Positions 7,337 to 17,060 of a stretch of 64,000 nt of DNA are shown here, piece after piece. The stretch spans positions 3,596,001-3,660,000 of the forward strand of contig NZ_CP114288.1 in assembly GCF_027111335.1 (NCBI RefSeq), given 5' to 3'. This DNA comes from Flavobacterium aquiphilum (lineage in GTDB: Bacteria; Bacteroidota; Bacteroidia; Flavobacteriales; Flavobacteriaceae). A model generated the notes under the pieces. It did no database searches and was not told the origin of the DNA. It saw only the letters and a program-made list of their open reading frames with translations. The position numbers and the translations under genes were made by a program. Position 1 is the first letter of the stretch. The number at the start of each line of letters is the position of its first letter.

Positions 7337-8617
7337 ATGAAACTTTGGGAAAAAGGAATACCAACCGACAAACAAATTGAACATTTTACGGTAGGAAATG
7401 ACAGGGAACTCGATTTGGTTTTGGCCAAATATGACGCTTTGGGATCAATTGCCCATGCCAAAATGCTAGAGCAAATCGGGCTTTTAACCACTGATGAAAC
7501 CGAGTCCTTAGTTTTGGCTTTGAACGAAATCATAAAAGACATTGCGAACGGGAATTTCGAAATCGAAGACAGTTTTGAAGATGTTCACTCCAAAATTGAA
7601 TATTTACTAACCGTAAAACTTGGCGATGCCGGAAAAAAAATCCACACCGCACGTTCACGCAACGATCAGGTTTTAGTCGATGTAAACCTTTATCTAAAAG
7701 ATGTCGTAAAAGAATTAAAAGAACAGGTAAAAACACTTTTTGACCTGATGATGGAATCGGCAGAGAAACACCAAAATGTTTTATTGCCGGGTTACACTCA
7801 CCTTCAAATTGCGATGCCATCCTCCTTCGGAATGTGGTTTTCAGCTTACGCCGAAACCTTGATTGACGACATCACGATGCTTAATGCTGCTTTGAAAGTT
7901 GTTGACCAAAATCCATTGGGTTCTGCTGCGGGCTACGGAAGTTCCTTCCCTATCAACAGAACTTTCACAACCAAGGAATTGGGTTTTGAAACGTTGAAAT
8001 ACAATTCGGTTGCCGCCCAAATGAGCCGCGGTAAATCGGAGAAAACGGTCGCTTTCGCCATGAGCAGTGTTGCTGCAACATTGGCAAAATTCTCAATGGA
8101 TGTGTGCCTGTACATGAGCCAAAATTTTGATTTCATCGGTTTGCCTTCGCACCTTACCACAGGTTCTAGCATCATGCCGCACAAAAAAAACCCTGACGTT
8201 TTTGAATTGATCCGTGGGAAATGCAACAAAATTCAATCATTGCCTTATGAAATCACTTTGATTACCAATAATCTTCCTAGCGGTTACCACAGGGATTTTC
8301 AACTGTTGAAAGAAGGATTGTTTCCTGCAATCCAAAACCTGAAGGCCTGTTTGGATATTGCCATTTTCTCTATCAAAGACATTAAGGTAAAAGATAATAT
8401 TCTTGCTGATAAAAAATACGACTATTTATTCACTGTAGATACTTTAAACGAAATGGTTGTTGCCGGAATGCCATTTAGAGATGCTTATAAAGCCGTTGCC
8501 GAACAATTGGAAGCGGGAAATTACCAATCCCCTAAAGAAACCAAACACACACACGAAGGTAGTATCAACAATCTTTGCTTGAATGAAATTAAGGAAAAGA
8601 TGAAAAAAGCTTTTTAA
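7337..8617 (+). CDS. argH: Argininosuccinate lyase ArgH
   Basis: Splits argininosuccinate to arginine and fumarate, last step of the pathway; fumarase/aspartase superfamily. I choose the ATG at 7337 (MKLWEKG, 426 aa); the frame is open further upstream to a TTG at 7310, but that lies inside a hairpin repeat. Superfamily signature GSSIMPHKKNPD carries the catalytic serine loop; KIHTARSRNDQVLVDV is the substrate-binding block near residue 100; PGYTHLQIAMP follows. Length is a little under the usual 450-460. Last gene of the operon; a strong terminator follows within 30 bp. Confidence 0.94.
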   Translation: MKLWEKGIPTDKQIEHFTVGNDRELDLVLAKYDALGSIAHAKMLEQIGLLTTDETESLVLALNEIIKDIANGNFEIEDSFEDVHSKIEYLLTVKLGDAGKKIHTARSRNDQVLVDVNLYLKDVVKELKEQVKTLFDLMMESAEKHQNVLLPGYTHLQIAMPSSFGMWFSAYAETLIDDITMLNAALKVVDQNPLGSAAGYGSSFPINRTFTTKELGFETLKYNSVAAQMSRGKSEKTVAFAMSSVAATLAKFSMDVCLYMSQNFDFIGLPSHLTTGSSIMPHKKNPDVFELIRGKCNKIQSLPYEITLITNNLPSGYHRDFQLLKEGLFPAIQNLKACLDIAIFSIKDIKVKDNILADKKYDYLFTVDTLNEMVVAGMPFRDAYKAVAEQLEAGNYQSPKETKHTHEGSINNLCLNEIKEKMKKAF

Positions 8618-8644
8618 AAAAACATCTCAAATATATTCAAATTC

Positions 8645-8688
8645 AAAGAGGCTGTCTGAAAAGCAATTTTTCGGACAGCCTCTTTTCA
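8645..8688 (+). terminator. Rho-independent terminator of the arginine operon
   Basis: A 15-bp stem (AAAGAGGCTGTCTGA with TCGGACAGCCTCTTT) around an 11-nt loop, ending in CTTTT. It lies 27 bp after the argH stop. Confidence 0.85.
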
Positions 8689-8821
8689 GTTTTACAACCC
8701 GAATTCTATCACCATTAGTACTTAATCTTTCTGTTTCAAAAATCAATAAAACATTCTACTTCATCGCCTCTAAAGAATATTAAAACTTTCATATATTTGA
8801 GAAAAATCTTAAGTATATAGC

Positions 8822-9820
8822 ATGGCTAAATTTGAAGAGCAAGCAACCCAAGCGCTGCTTGCCAAAAATCACATTACCGCGGAGCAATTCGAAAGCATTA
8901 AAGGATATCGTCAGTTGAAACTTTTTTCTGTACATAACGAATTAAAGCTCCTGCTTTACATTTCTATGTTAATGTTTACATCCGGCATCGGTATTTTAAT
9001 TTACCAAAACATAGACACCATAGGTCATTCCGCAATTTTAGGCCTGTTGCTTTTGGTAACGCTAATCAGTTACTATTTCTGCTTTAAAACTCATCCCGGC
9101 TTCAAAAAAGAAGAAGTACTGTTTCCTAATCCGCTTTATGATTATTTGGCTCTTACAGCCGTTATTTTGACCTGTACGTTTGTAGGTTATTTGCAATTTC
9201 AATACAAACCTTTTGGAACACACTATGGATTGGCAACTTTGGTCCCAACAGTTATCAGCTTTTTTTGCGCCTACTATTTTGATAACAAAAGTGTCCTTTC
9301 CATCGCAATCACCGGAATGGCCGCTTATCTGGGAATTTCGGCAGACCCAAAACACATCTTTAACAATGAAATGATTGACAATACACGTTTAAGTTATGTT
9401 GGGCTCGCCTTTGGGTTGACGCTGCTACTTTGGGTTTTGTATGTGACCAAAATCAATTTGAAAAAGCACTTCAATTTGGTCTATCTCACTTTTTCGCAGC
9501 ACTTAATAGGTATTGCCTGTATCGTCAATCTATGTGAAGATTATTGGTTTCCCTTTGGTTTGGTTTTGGGAATAGCGGTTTATTATTTTTATAATCTAAG
9601 TTTTCAGATCAGGTCAATTTCACTTTTTATTTTCACGGTTTTGTATGGTTTTATTGGAATGAATATCTTTTTCGTAAGGCTTTTGGATTCCATTCGCTTT
9701 GATGACTTTTTTGAAATATTCATTTTTACGACACCGTTTTATTTCATTGGCTCCATAATTGGATTTATAAAACTGATAAAGCATTTTAACAAAAAAACTA
9801 ACGATGATAGCATACGATAA
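8822..9820 (+). CDS. DUF2157-type polytopic membrane protein
   Basis: 332 aa. The first ~45 residues are soluble and charged (NHITAEQFESIKGYRQLKL...), then about ten hydrophobic segments run to the C-terminus (LLLYISMLMFTSGIGILIY, ILGLLLLVTLISYYF, and so on), ending in a short lysine-rich tail. The N-terminal helix pair followed by membrane helices resembles DUF2157 proteins; the function of that family is unknown. Its end overlaps the next gene by 17 bp (9804-9820), so the two are co-transcribed and probably form one complex. No catalytic motif is visible. Confidence 0.75.
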   Translation: MAKFEEQATQALLAKNHITAEQFESIKGYRQLKLFSVHNELKLLLYISMLMFTSGIGILIYQNIDTIGHSAILGLLLLVTLISYYFCFKTHPGFKKEEVLFPNPLYDYLALTAVILTCTFVGYLQFQYKPFGTHYGLATLVPTVISFFCAYYFDNKSVLSIAITGMAAYLGISADPKHIFNNEMIDNTRLSYVGLAFGLTLLLWVLYVTKINLKKHFNLVYLTFSQHLIGIACIVNLCEDYWFPFGLVLGIAVYYFYNLSFQIRSISLFIFTVLYGFIGMNIFFVRLLDSIRFDDFFEIFIFTTPFYFIGSIIGFIKLIKHFNKKTNDDSIR

Positions 9821-10982
9821 CACACTTTTGGATAATGTTTATTTGGATGAAGAAGCCCATCGCTTAAAACAATCGGGGTTTATTAGCGAGGAACAATACA
9901 AATCATTCAGCAGGCAATTATTAAAACTAAAAAGCCAAAATAATCTTTTTATCCGGATTGCTTTCTTTATTCTAGGATGCTTGCTGTATTCATCAATCTG
10001 CGGATTTGTGTCATTGCTATTGCTTGCTACCAATGGTAATGAATATATCTATTTTTTTGCGATAATAGGTTTTGGAACCAAAGAATTTATGTCCCGAGAA
10101 ATGAAATATTTTGGTTTTGGCCTAGATGATGCTTTTATTTTGGGAGCAATCCTTTCTCTGTCCATTGCAGTCTCCCTCACATTTGACATAAACTACGATC
10201 CAAATTATCTTGCTGCTATTATTGTAATCGCAATTGCATCAAGTGCAGCTTATTTGCGTTATCTGAATCTTTCATTGGCACTGCTGGCTTGTATCGGGAT
10301 AACGGGAACTATAGCTTATCTGACTTTTGAATATCTTATCATTGGCAAAGCCATATTGCCTTTTGTTATGTTGTTGTTTTCCTGTATTTGCTATTTTATT
10401 TCCAAGAATAAATTACAAAATTTATCGGCTCCCTATTATTACAACGGACTGAAACTAACCAAAGGTTTCTGTCTAATTCTGTTTTATCTTTCGGGTAACT
10501 ATTATGTGGTAAGGGAATTAAATTTCAGTCTGTCTGAAAGTTATTTTTATAATGGCGTAAGTCCCGAGATTCCTTTTGTCCTTTTCTTTTGGGCTTTTAC
10601 AATTTCGGTTCCCGCGCTCTACCTGTTTTTTTCTTTGAAAAACAAAGACAGAATTATGCTCTGGATTGGTTTCCTTGCTCTATGCTTTTCTGTATTTACC
10701 TATAAGGCCTATCATCACATTCTGCCACCAGAAATGGGTTTGACCATTGGAGGGCTTGTGCTGTTTGCCTTTACTTATTTTGCCATAAAAAAGACAAAAC
10801 ACAACGAAACAGGAATCACATTCAAACCCGACCGTTTTAACAATCCAAACGCTTTTGCCAATTTACAGGTACTCGTGGCCGCTTCCCAATTTGGACTTAA
10901 ACCCGAGGTCAAAGTTGAAGAATCCCCAATGGAGTTTGGTGGTGGTGGATTTAGCGGTGGAGGTTCAGAGGGAACCTTTTAA
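9804..10982 (+). CDS. Polytopic membrane protein with glycine-rich C-terminal tail
   Basis: 392 aa, organised like its upstream partner: a soluble N-terminal segment (EEAHRLKQSGFISEEQYKSFSRQLLKL) and about ten membrane helices up to about residue 325. A soluble tail then ends in FGGGGFSGGGSEGTF. Similar Gly/Ser/aromatic tails end many TPM-domain (YgcG-like) and DUF2207 envelope proteins, but no TPM domain is present here. The shared helix-pair-plus-membrane plan suggests that the two overlapping genes arose by an old duplication. Function unknown. The start ATG at 9804 lies inside the upstream gene, consistent with translational coupling. Confidence 0.7.
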   Translation: MIAYDNTLLDNVYLDEEAHRLKQSGFISEEQYKSFSRQLLKLKSQNNLFIRIAFFILGCLLYSSICGFVSLLLLATNGNEYIYFFAIIGFGTKEFMSREMKYFGFGLDDAFILGAILSLSIAVSLTFDINYDPNYLAAIIVIAIASSAAYLRYLNLSLALLACIGITGTIAYLTFEYLIIGKAILPFVMLLFSCICYFISKNKLQNLSAPYYYNGLKLTKGFCLILFYLSGNYYVVRELNFSLSESYFYNGVSPEIPFVLFFWAFTISVPALYLFFSLKNKDRIMLWIGFLALCFSVFTYKAYHHILPPEMGLTIGGLVLFAFTYFAIKKTKHNETGITFKPDRFNNPNAFANLQVLVAASQFGLKPEVKVEESPMEFGGGGFSGGGSEGTF

Positions 10983-11007
10983 ACTTATACTAAACAATAT
11001 AAAAAAC

Positions 11008-11040
11008 TAAACCCAGATTTTCATTAAAAATCTGGGTTTA
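11008..11040. terminator. Bidirectional terminator between convergent genes
   Basis: A 13-bp perfect stem (TAAACCCAGATTT with AAATCTGGGTTTA) sits between a plus-strand gene ending at 10982 and a minus-strand gene ending at 11065. Confidence 0.8.
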
Positions 11041-11064
11041 AAATTATTATAAAAAATACATTTA

Positions 11065-12129
11065 TTACATACTTGCTTTCAAAGTGTTATATTCATTCGT
11101 CATATCCAAAGATCTATAAACTCCCAAAAGCGATTTCATAACCTCTTGGTTTTTTGGATCAATAACTAATGCTTTTTTAAGATAAGGTATAGCACTTTTT
11201 ATCAAATCATCTTTTTTTACTTTCAGCTTATCGTAAAGCTCCATTTCTTTTGGAGTAGTACCCAAAGCGGCCATTTGATCCATCAAAGCTTTTTTCGATT
11301 GCATTTTGATGTATGATAAATTAATATAGCCATCAATGTAATTTGGATCCATTTCCAAAACTTTATTATAACAAATTTCAGCTTTTACTAAATCATTTTT
11401 CTCAAGATAAAGATAAGCCAGGTTTTTATTAATTTCTAACTTTTTAGAAGGCATAAACTCATCTCTTGGCTTTTCATGAAGTCCAGCAGTAATACTTGCT
11501 TCCCTAACACTTGGAGATGCAAAGCTTTCCTCTGCTTTTGTCTTTTTATTTACAGCATAATAAGTAATGCCTTTACCTGAATAATTAATTTTCTTTAACT
11601 CTTCATAATATTTAATAGCTGCATCATAATCTTTTGCCATCAACGATGAAGAAGCTGCATTAAACAGATTAACAGTATCCTTTTTATCGAATACATAAGC
11701 TTTACTACTTTTTTCAGCACTTTCCTTAAATTTACCAGCTTTAAAATCGTCGATTGCTCCATTGATTAACTTTGATTTCAAATCTCTCAATGCTACATTA
11801 GCCTGCAAAGTGTATTTAAATTTTCCAACCTCGTTTTCGGCCTTAATCAATTCCTGATAAGCCTCTAATGCTGCAGAAAGGTTAGCATCAACATCAACTT
11901 TTTTTGATGCCAAATCTTTCAAAACATTACCTTTCAAAAAGTAGAAGTCAGACTTCTCGTCGTCAGTTGAATTATAAATCAGATATTCAATTTTTTTCAA
12001 AATACCCAAAGCATCTTGAGATTTTCCGCTATCATAAAGTGATTGGGCGCCTTTTATCTGGTCCTTTTGTGCAAACACACCAGCATTTATCAATAACACT
12101 ATTGATAGCATTACAAATTTTCTTTTCAT
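11065..12129 (-). CDS. Secreted TPR-repeat protein, shorter paralogue
   Basis: 354 aa with a signal peptide (MKRKFVMLSIVLLINAGVFAQ, cut after Ala-Gln). Tetratricopeptide-like helices follow, including KNLAYLYLEKNDLVKAEICYNKVLEMDPNY in the C-terminal half and a final YLKKALVIDPKNQEVMKSLLGVY repeat. It is a clear paralogue of the gene at 12780-14048: both share the YEELKKxNYSGK segment, the E(K)P-R-xE-xxPSKK/R block and the end LKxxM. The shorter copy lacks about two TPR units in the middle. Probably periplasmic; no enzymatic motif. A 650-bp AT-rich spacer separates it from the paralogue, so it is probably transcribed on its own. Confidence 0.8.
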   Translation of the reverse strand: MKRKFVMLSIVLLINAGVFAQKDQIKGAQSLYDSGKSQDALGILKKIEYLIYNSTDDEKSDFYFLKGNVLKDLASKKVDVDANLSAALEAYQELIKAENEVGKFKYTLQANVALRDLKSKLINGAIDDFKAGKFKESAEKSSKAYVFDKKDTVNLFNAASSSLMAKDYDAAIKYYEELKKINYSGKGITYYAVNKKTKAEESFASPSVREASITAGLHEKPRDEFMPSKKLEINKNLAYLYLEKNDLVKAEICYNKVLEMDPNYIDGYINLSYIKMQSKKALMDQMAALGTTPKEMELYDKLKVKKDDLIKSAIPYLKKALVIDPKNQEVMKSLLGVYRSLDMTNEYNTLKASM

Positions 12130-12721
12130 TCGGTTAAATTTAGTGGTTAGTATTTAGGGGTAATTTTTTTTATATAAAATTTAGTTCAAAAATCATTTTC
12201 GGTATTCCAAAATCTAGAAAACCAACAAACAATTCAAAAACAAAAAGAAAATAAAAATATTAGGAAAAAAAAGTAATTTAAAAAATTAATTTTCAGAGAC
12301 ACAAAACTAAATTTACTCTAAAAATTATTTCTTAAAAAACATTTAGAAGAAGTAGTTTTTTGGCATATTTATCTTTTTTATTAGGTTAAACATTTATCTC
12401 ATTAATTAGATCTTTAAAAACTACAAATTGAATTCAAAACATAATTAACATTACTTAACTTACAACAGCTTTATATTAACTACATCGATTTCATAGCTCT
12501 TATTTTTTCCTAAAAATAGAATTATTTTTTTATTGCACAAATAAAATATTGAAAAAATTTAATAAAAAGATAACAATTTCATAAAAGCATAAACCTTATT
12601 TTGTTTTATGTATTTTTATGATTCATTCAACTCAATAACTATATTTTTTTACAATTCTAAATAATATACAATTATAATTTTAATTCAATAATACAACTTA
12701 TAAACTCCTTCGCGCATTGCA
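12130..12721. other. Long AT-rich spacer between TPR paralogues
   Basis: About 590 bp of very AT-rich sequence with many A and T runs. I see no open frame with coding character, no tRNA-like fold and no recurring element. It presumably holds the promoter of the downstream minus-strand TPR gene near 12130-12250. Confidence 0.5.
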
Positions 12722-12756
12722 ATAAAAAAAGCCTGCTCAAAAATCGAGCAGGCTTT
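12722..12756 (-). terminator. Terminator of the longer TPR gene
   Basis: Read on the minus strand: an 11-bp stem (AAAGCCTGCTC with GAGCAGGCTTT) with a short loop, followed by a T-run. It lies 24 bp after the stop of the gene at 12780. Confidence 0.85.
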
Positions 12757-12779
12757 CAAATCATTTTTATTTATTCTAA

Positions 12780-14048
12780 CTACATTTTCGCTTTCAAAGC
12801 TTTATATTCAGCAGTCATTTCAAGTGCACTATAAACATTTAATAATGTTTTTGTCACGTCAGTATTTTTAGGATCTAATTCAACAGCTTTTTGCAAATAA
12901 GGAATTATACTTTTAAATAGATCTTCACGTTTCTTTTTCAAAACATCATACTTTTTCATATCTGAAGTAGAAGTACCAAGCTTATTCATTTCATCAATGA
13001 TAACTTTTTCATCTTCCAACTTCATTGCAGCGAAATTAATATAAGCATTAATATATTTTGGATCTAACTCCATAACTCTTTTATAGAACTTCTCAGCTTC
13101 AGCATAGTTTTTAGCATTTGCACTAACCACACCTAAGTTAAAAATCAAATCAACATCGTTTGGATTTTTTTCTAATGCTTCAGCAATCAACTTTTTGTAA
13201 GTTTCCATATCTTTTGATTCAAGATATAAATTTGCTTCTGACAATATTAACGAAGTATCATCTGGATTTGCTTTTCTTGCATCAGAAACGGCTTTTTTTG
13301 CCTCATCCGATTTTCCTTGTTGAACATAAATCAAAGCAATATTTTTGTAAATCTCTCCTCTTTTAGATGGCACTTTTTCCATTGTTGGTTTTTCATGAGT
13401 ACCCATTTTAACCAAACGATCTCTGTCTGCTACATTATTGAAAAAATCATTTTGACCACTTACTTTATTAATAGCATAGTAATAAGTAGCTTTTCCTGAA
13501 TAGTTCAGTTTTTTTAATTCTTCGTAAAGCTTAAGGGCTGTATCATAATCTTTAGCATTTACATAAGTTGATGCTGCATAATAAAGATTGATAGTATCTT
13601 TTTTCTCTAACATATATGCCTCATACAACTTTTTAGCTCCTTCAGCATTTTTCTCTTTTTTTGTATCCTCAATTGCAGCATTGATCAATTTATTTTTTAT
13701 GTCAGTGATAGAAGTTGCCGCCTGAACTGAATATTTTTGTTTTCCAGAAGTTTTTTCAACCTCTAATAATTGTTGATAAGCTTGAGCAGCAAGACTTAAA
13801 TTCTTATCAGCTTCTACATTTTTATTTGCCAAATCCAAATAAGCATTCCCTTTTACGAATAAAAATTGTGCTCTCTCAGCATCTGGAGCACTTGCAGACA
13901 AAGACTCTGCTCCTGTTAAAATTGTTATAGCTTCAGCTGCACTTCCCGATTTTAGTGCTTTCTCAGCTGCCTTTATTTCATTTTTTTGAGCAAAACCTGC
14001 TACTGATAAAAATAAGGCTGACGCCATTACTACATATCTACTTTTCAT
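12780..14048 (-). CDS. Secreted TPR-repeat protein downstream of gyrA
   Basis: 422 aa with a signal peptide (MKSRYVVMASALFLSVAGFAQ) and TPR units across most of the mature protein. Clear units are AEAITILTGAESL, KDYDTALKLYEELKK, KSDEAKKAVSDARKANPDD, VDLIFNLGVVSANAKNYAEAEKFYKRVMELDPKY and a final AVELDPKN unit. Many residues are lysine, alanine and glutamate, as in periplasmic scaffold proteins. It lies 100 bp after gyrA on the same strand with a terminator between them. The role is unknown; a protein-protein interaction scaffold in the periplasm is the best guess. Confidence 0.82.
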   Translation of the reverse strand: MKSRYVVMASALFLSVAGFAQKNEIKAAEKALKSGSAAEAITILTGAESLSASAPDAERAQFLFVKGNAYLDLANKNVEADKNLSLAAQAYQQLLEVEKTSGKQKYSVQAATSITDIKNKLINAAIEDTKKEKNAEGAKKLYEAYMLEKKDTINLYYAASTYVNAKDYDTALKLYEELKKLNYSGKATYYYAINKVSGQNDFFNNVADRDRLVKMGTHEKPTMEKVPSKRGEIYKNIALIYVQQGKSDEAKKAVSDARKANPDDTSLILSEANLYLESKDMETYKKLIAEALEKNPNDVDLIFNLGVVSANAKNYAEAEKFYKRVMELDPKYINAYINFAAMKLEDEKVIIDEMNKLGTSTSDMKKYDVLKKKREDLFKSIIPYLQKAVELDPKNTDVTKTLLNVYSALEMTAEYKALKAKM

Positions 14049-14087
14049 AATTTTGGTTTTAATTTTTTATACTTCAAAAATAATAAG

Positions 14088-14135
14088 AAAAACGTATATC
14101 ATTTATGATTATTGTCATAAAGAATATACGTTTTT
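14088..14135 (-). terminator. Terminator after gyrA
   Basis: Stem AAAAACGTATAT (14088-14099) with ATATACGTTTTT (14124-14135) around a 24-nt loop that itself can pair weakly. It separates gyrA from the TPR gene. Confidence 0.75.
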
Positions 14136-14148
14136 AAATTATTCAATA

Positions 14149-16803
14149 CTATTTCTCATCATCTGAATCCTCATCGCTATTTTCATCCGAATCGTCATCA
14201 TCTGGCTCTTCATCTTCATCCTCATCATCATCTTCAGTTCCTACTTCATCCTCAAGGACTTCCATGACAGGCTTCACCCTCTCAATTCCGGCAGATTCGA
14301 TAACATTTCCATCTTCATCAACCACAACTTCTTCAGCCTCATCTTTCATTACCTTTGTAACGGCCGCGATAGAATCTTTTCCTTTCAAATTAATCAATCT
14401 GACACCTTGTGTGGCACGCCCCATTACACGTAAATCCTCGATAGCCATCCTGATAGTTAATCCAGATTTATTGATAATCATCAAATCATCTGAATCTGTC
14501 ACTGCGTTTATCGAAATCAGCTTACCAGTTTTCTCAGTGATATTAAGAGTCTTAACTCCTTTTCCTCCACGATTTGTAATTCTGTAAACATCTACACCGT
14601 CGTCATCAACTAATTTGGTACGTTTACCGTATCCATTTTCAGTTACAACCAAAATTTGAGAATCGTTAATATCATTTTTATCAACAGTTACCATTCCGAT
14701 AACTTCATCAGTATCATCTTTTAAAGTGATTCCACGAACACCCGAAGCCGTTCTTCCCATCGGACGTGTCTTGGTTTCTTCAAAACGAACTAATTTACCT
14801 GATTTAACAGCCAAAATAATTTGACTCTCACCGTTAGTCAATTGAGCTTCCAACAACTCATCACCTTCTTTGATTGTAATTGCAGCAACTCCATTAACTC
14901 TAGGTTTAGAATATTTCTCCAAAGAAGTTTTCTTAACCTGACCTTGTTTGGTCACCATCACAAGATTATGGGTTTCGATATATTCTTTATCTTTCAAATC
15001 CTGTGTACAGATAAATGCTTTTACTTTATCGTCACTTTCAATATTAATCAAGTTTTGAATTGCTCTACCTTTCGCTGTTTTACTTCCTTCCGGAATTTCA
15101 TAAACACGCATCCAGAAACATTTTCCTTTTTGGGTAAAGAACATCATATATTGATGATTAGTCGCCACATACATGTGCTCCAAGAAATCCTGATCTCTTG
15201 TACCTGCACTTTTTTGACCAACTCCTCCTCTATTTTGTGTTTTGTATTCTGATAGGTTTGTACGTTTGATATAACCAGCATGAGAAATTGTGATAACCAC
15301 ATTCTCATCAGCAATCAAATCTTCGATACTAACATCTCCTCCGGAATATTCAATCTGGGAACGACGGGCATCACCATACTTTTCACGAATTTCTTCTAAT
15401 TCCTCTTTTATCAATGCAGTTCTCAAATTAACATCTGCCAATAATGCTTTCAAGTGCTCGATTAATTTCATCAATTCCTCGAACTCAGCTCTTAATTTAT
15501 CTTGTTCAAGACCAGTTAACTGACGCAAACGCATTTCGACAATAGCACGCGCTTGAATTTCTGATAAATTAAATCTTGCAATTAATTTTTCTCTAGCCTC
15601 ATCTGTATTTTTGGATCCTCTGATTAATGCAATTACTTCATCTATATTATCCGAAGCTATAATCAAACCTTCTAAAATATGCGCTCTTTCTTCTGCCTTA
15701 CGCAATTCAAATTTCGTTCTACGAACTACAACATCGTGACGGTGTTCAACAAAATAATGAATCAAATCTTTCAGATTCAACATTTGCGGACGCCCATTCA
15801 CCAATGCAATATTATTCACACTGAAAGAAGATTGCAACTGAGTATATTTATACAAAGTATTCAAAACTACATTTGGCGTTGCATCCCTTTTCAAAATATA
15901 AACGATACGCATACCATTACGATCCGATTCGTCACGAATGTTAGCAATACCCTCTATTTTCTTTTCGTTAACCAAATCAGCGGTACGTTTAATCATATCC
16001 GCTTTATTCACTTGATATGGTATTTCAGTAACAATGATAGATTCTCTTCCATCCACTTCTTCAAAACCAACTTTGGCACGCATTACAATTCGCCCTCTAC
16101 CCGTTTTAAAAGCTTCACGAACCCCTTCATAACCATATATTACACCCCCAGTTGGAAAATCCGGTGCTTTTATATGATGCATTAATTCATCAACTTCAAT
16201 GTCATTATTTTCAATATAAGCCAATGTCCCATTGATAACTTCAGTCAAATTATGTGGAGGCATATTAGTCGCCATACCAACCGCAATTCCTGTTGCTCCG
16301 TTAACTAACAAAGTAGGAACTCTTGTAGGCATTACTTTTGGCTCATACAAAGTATCGTCAAAGTTCAATTGAAAATCAACTGTTTCTTTTTCTATGTCTG
16401 ACATGATTTCTTCCGAAATCTTTTGCATTCTTGCCTCAGTATAACGCATTGCCGCTGGGCTATCACCATCAACAGAACCAAAGTTACCCTGTCCGTCAAT
16501 CAACAAATAACGCATACTCCACTCTTGGGCCATACGAACCATCGCGTCATAAACAGAGGTATCACCGTGCGGGTGATACTTTCCTAATACTTCCCCAACA
16601 ATTCTCGCCGATTTTTTATGGGCTTTATTTGAAAAAACTCCTAATTCATTCATCCCATAAAGGACTCTTCGATGCACAGGTTTCAAACCATCTCTCACAT
16701 CAGGAAGCGCTCTCGAAACAATTACAGACATCGAATAGTCGATGTAAGCAGATTTCATTTCATCTTCAATGTTAATAGGAATCAACTTTTCTCCTTCAGA
16801 CAT
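14149..16803 (-). CDS. gyrA: DNA gyrase subunit A
   Basis: Breakage-reunion subunit of gyrase; with GyrB it introduces negative supercoils. It is 884 aa. The catalytic tyrosine is Tyr121 in [10 protein letters not shown]. The quinolone pocket reads [13 protein letters not shown], with Thr82 and Asp86 at the positions that change in resistant isolates, so this is the unmutated flavobacterial form. The C-terminal beta-pinwheel carries a GyrA box QNRGGVG and further blade motifs such as TNRGGKG. Residues 848-884 are an extreme acidic tail, 26 of 37 residues being Asp or Glu, longer than the short acidic tail of Escherichia coli GyrA. It is divergent from clpC across a 257-bp spacer. Confidence 0.97.
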   Translation of the reverse strand: MSEGEKLIPINIEDEMKSAYIDYSMSVIVSRALPDVRDGLKPVHRRVLYGMNELGVFSNKAHKKSARIVGEVLGKYHPHGDTSVYDAMVRMAQEWSMRYLLIDGQGNFGSVDGDSPAAMRYTEARMQKISEEIMSDIEKETVDFQLNFDDTLYEPKVMPTRVPTLLVNGATGIAVGMATNMPPHNLTEVINGTLAYIENNDIEVDELMHHIKAPDFPTGGVIYGYEGVREAFKTGRGRIVMRAKVGFEEVDGRESIIVTEIPYQVNKADMIKRTADLVNEKKIEGIANIRDESDRNGMRIVYILKRDATPNVVLNTLYKYTQLQSSFSVNNIALVNGRPQMLNLKDLIHYFVEHRHDVVVRRTKFELRKAEERAHILEGLIIASDNIDEVIALIRGSKNTDEAREKLIARFNLSEIQARAIVEMRLRQLTGLEQDKLRAEFEELMKLIEHLKALLADVNLRTALIKEELEEIREKYGDARRSQIEYSGGDVSIEDLIADENVVITISHAGYIKRTNLSEYKTQNRGGVGQKSAGTRDQDFLEHMYVATNHQYMMFFTQKGKCFWMRVYEIPEGSKTAKGRAIQNLINIESDDKVKAFICTQDLKDKEYIETHNLVMVTKQGQVKKTSLEKYSKPRVNGVAAITIKEGDELLEAQLTNGESQIILAVKSGKLVRFEETKTRPMGRTASGVRGITLKDDTDEVIGMVTVDKNDINDSQILVVTENGYGKRTKLVDDDGVDVYRITNRGGKGVKTLNITEKTGKLISINAVTDSDDLMIINKSGLTIRMAIEDLRVMGRATQGVRLINLKGKDSIAAVTKVMKDEAEEVVVDEDGNVIESAGIERVKPVMEVLEDEVGTEDDDEDEDEEPDDDDSDENSDEDSDDEK

Positions 16804-17007
16804 ATTATTTCAATTAAAATTATTTTGTTTTAAAAAATCCCGCTAATATAAGTTTTCTCAATATGTTTTCACTCATAAACCAACAGATTTTTTCTCGATT
16901 TATTAACAAATTTTTATTGTCAATTGGTTAATAAATTAAAGAGACTTTAACTCTAAATTCGCCTTTTTTTTTGTCAATTAGCACTAACACTTTTAAAAGG
17001 TATGATT

Positions 17008-17039
17008 TTTGCTTTTGATTATCATATTCACTAAATTTA
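17008..17039 (+). promoter_or_regulatory. Putative promoter of clpC
   Basis: TTTG at 17008-17011, a 20-nt spacer, then TAAATTTA at 17032-17039. This approximates the Bacteroidetes pattern TTTG / TAnnTTTG, with the last base of the -7 element not matching. The start codon follows 21 nt later. Confidence 0.45.
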
Positions 17040-17060
17040 CAATAACAACACCTAACTATC

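Noticed and set aside
14264..16775. Long open frames on the plus strand opposite gyrA
   Set aside because: They follow the codon pattern of gyrA read backwards, have no family features, and gyrA itself is certain.
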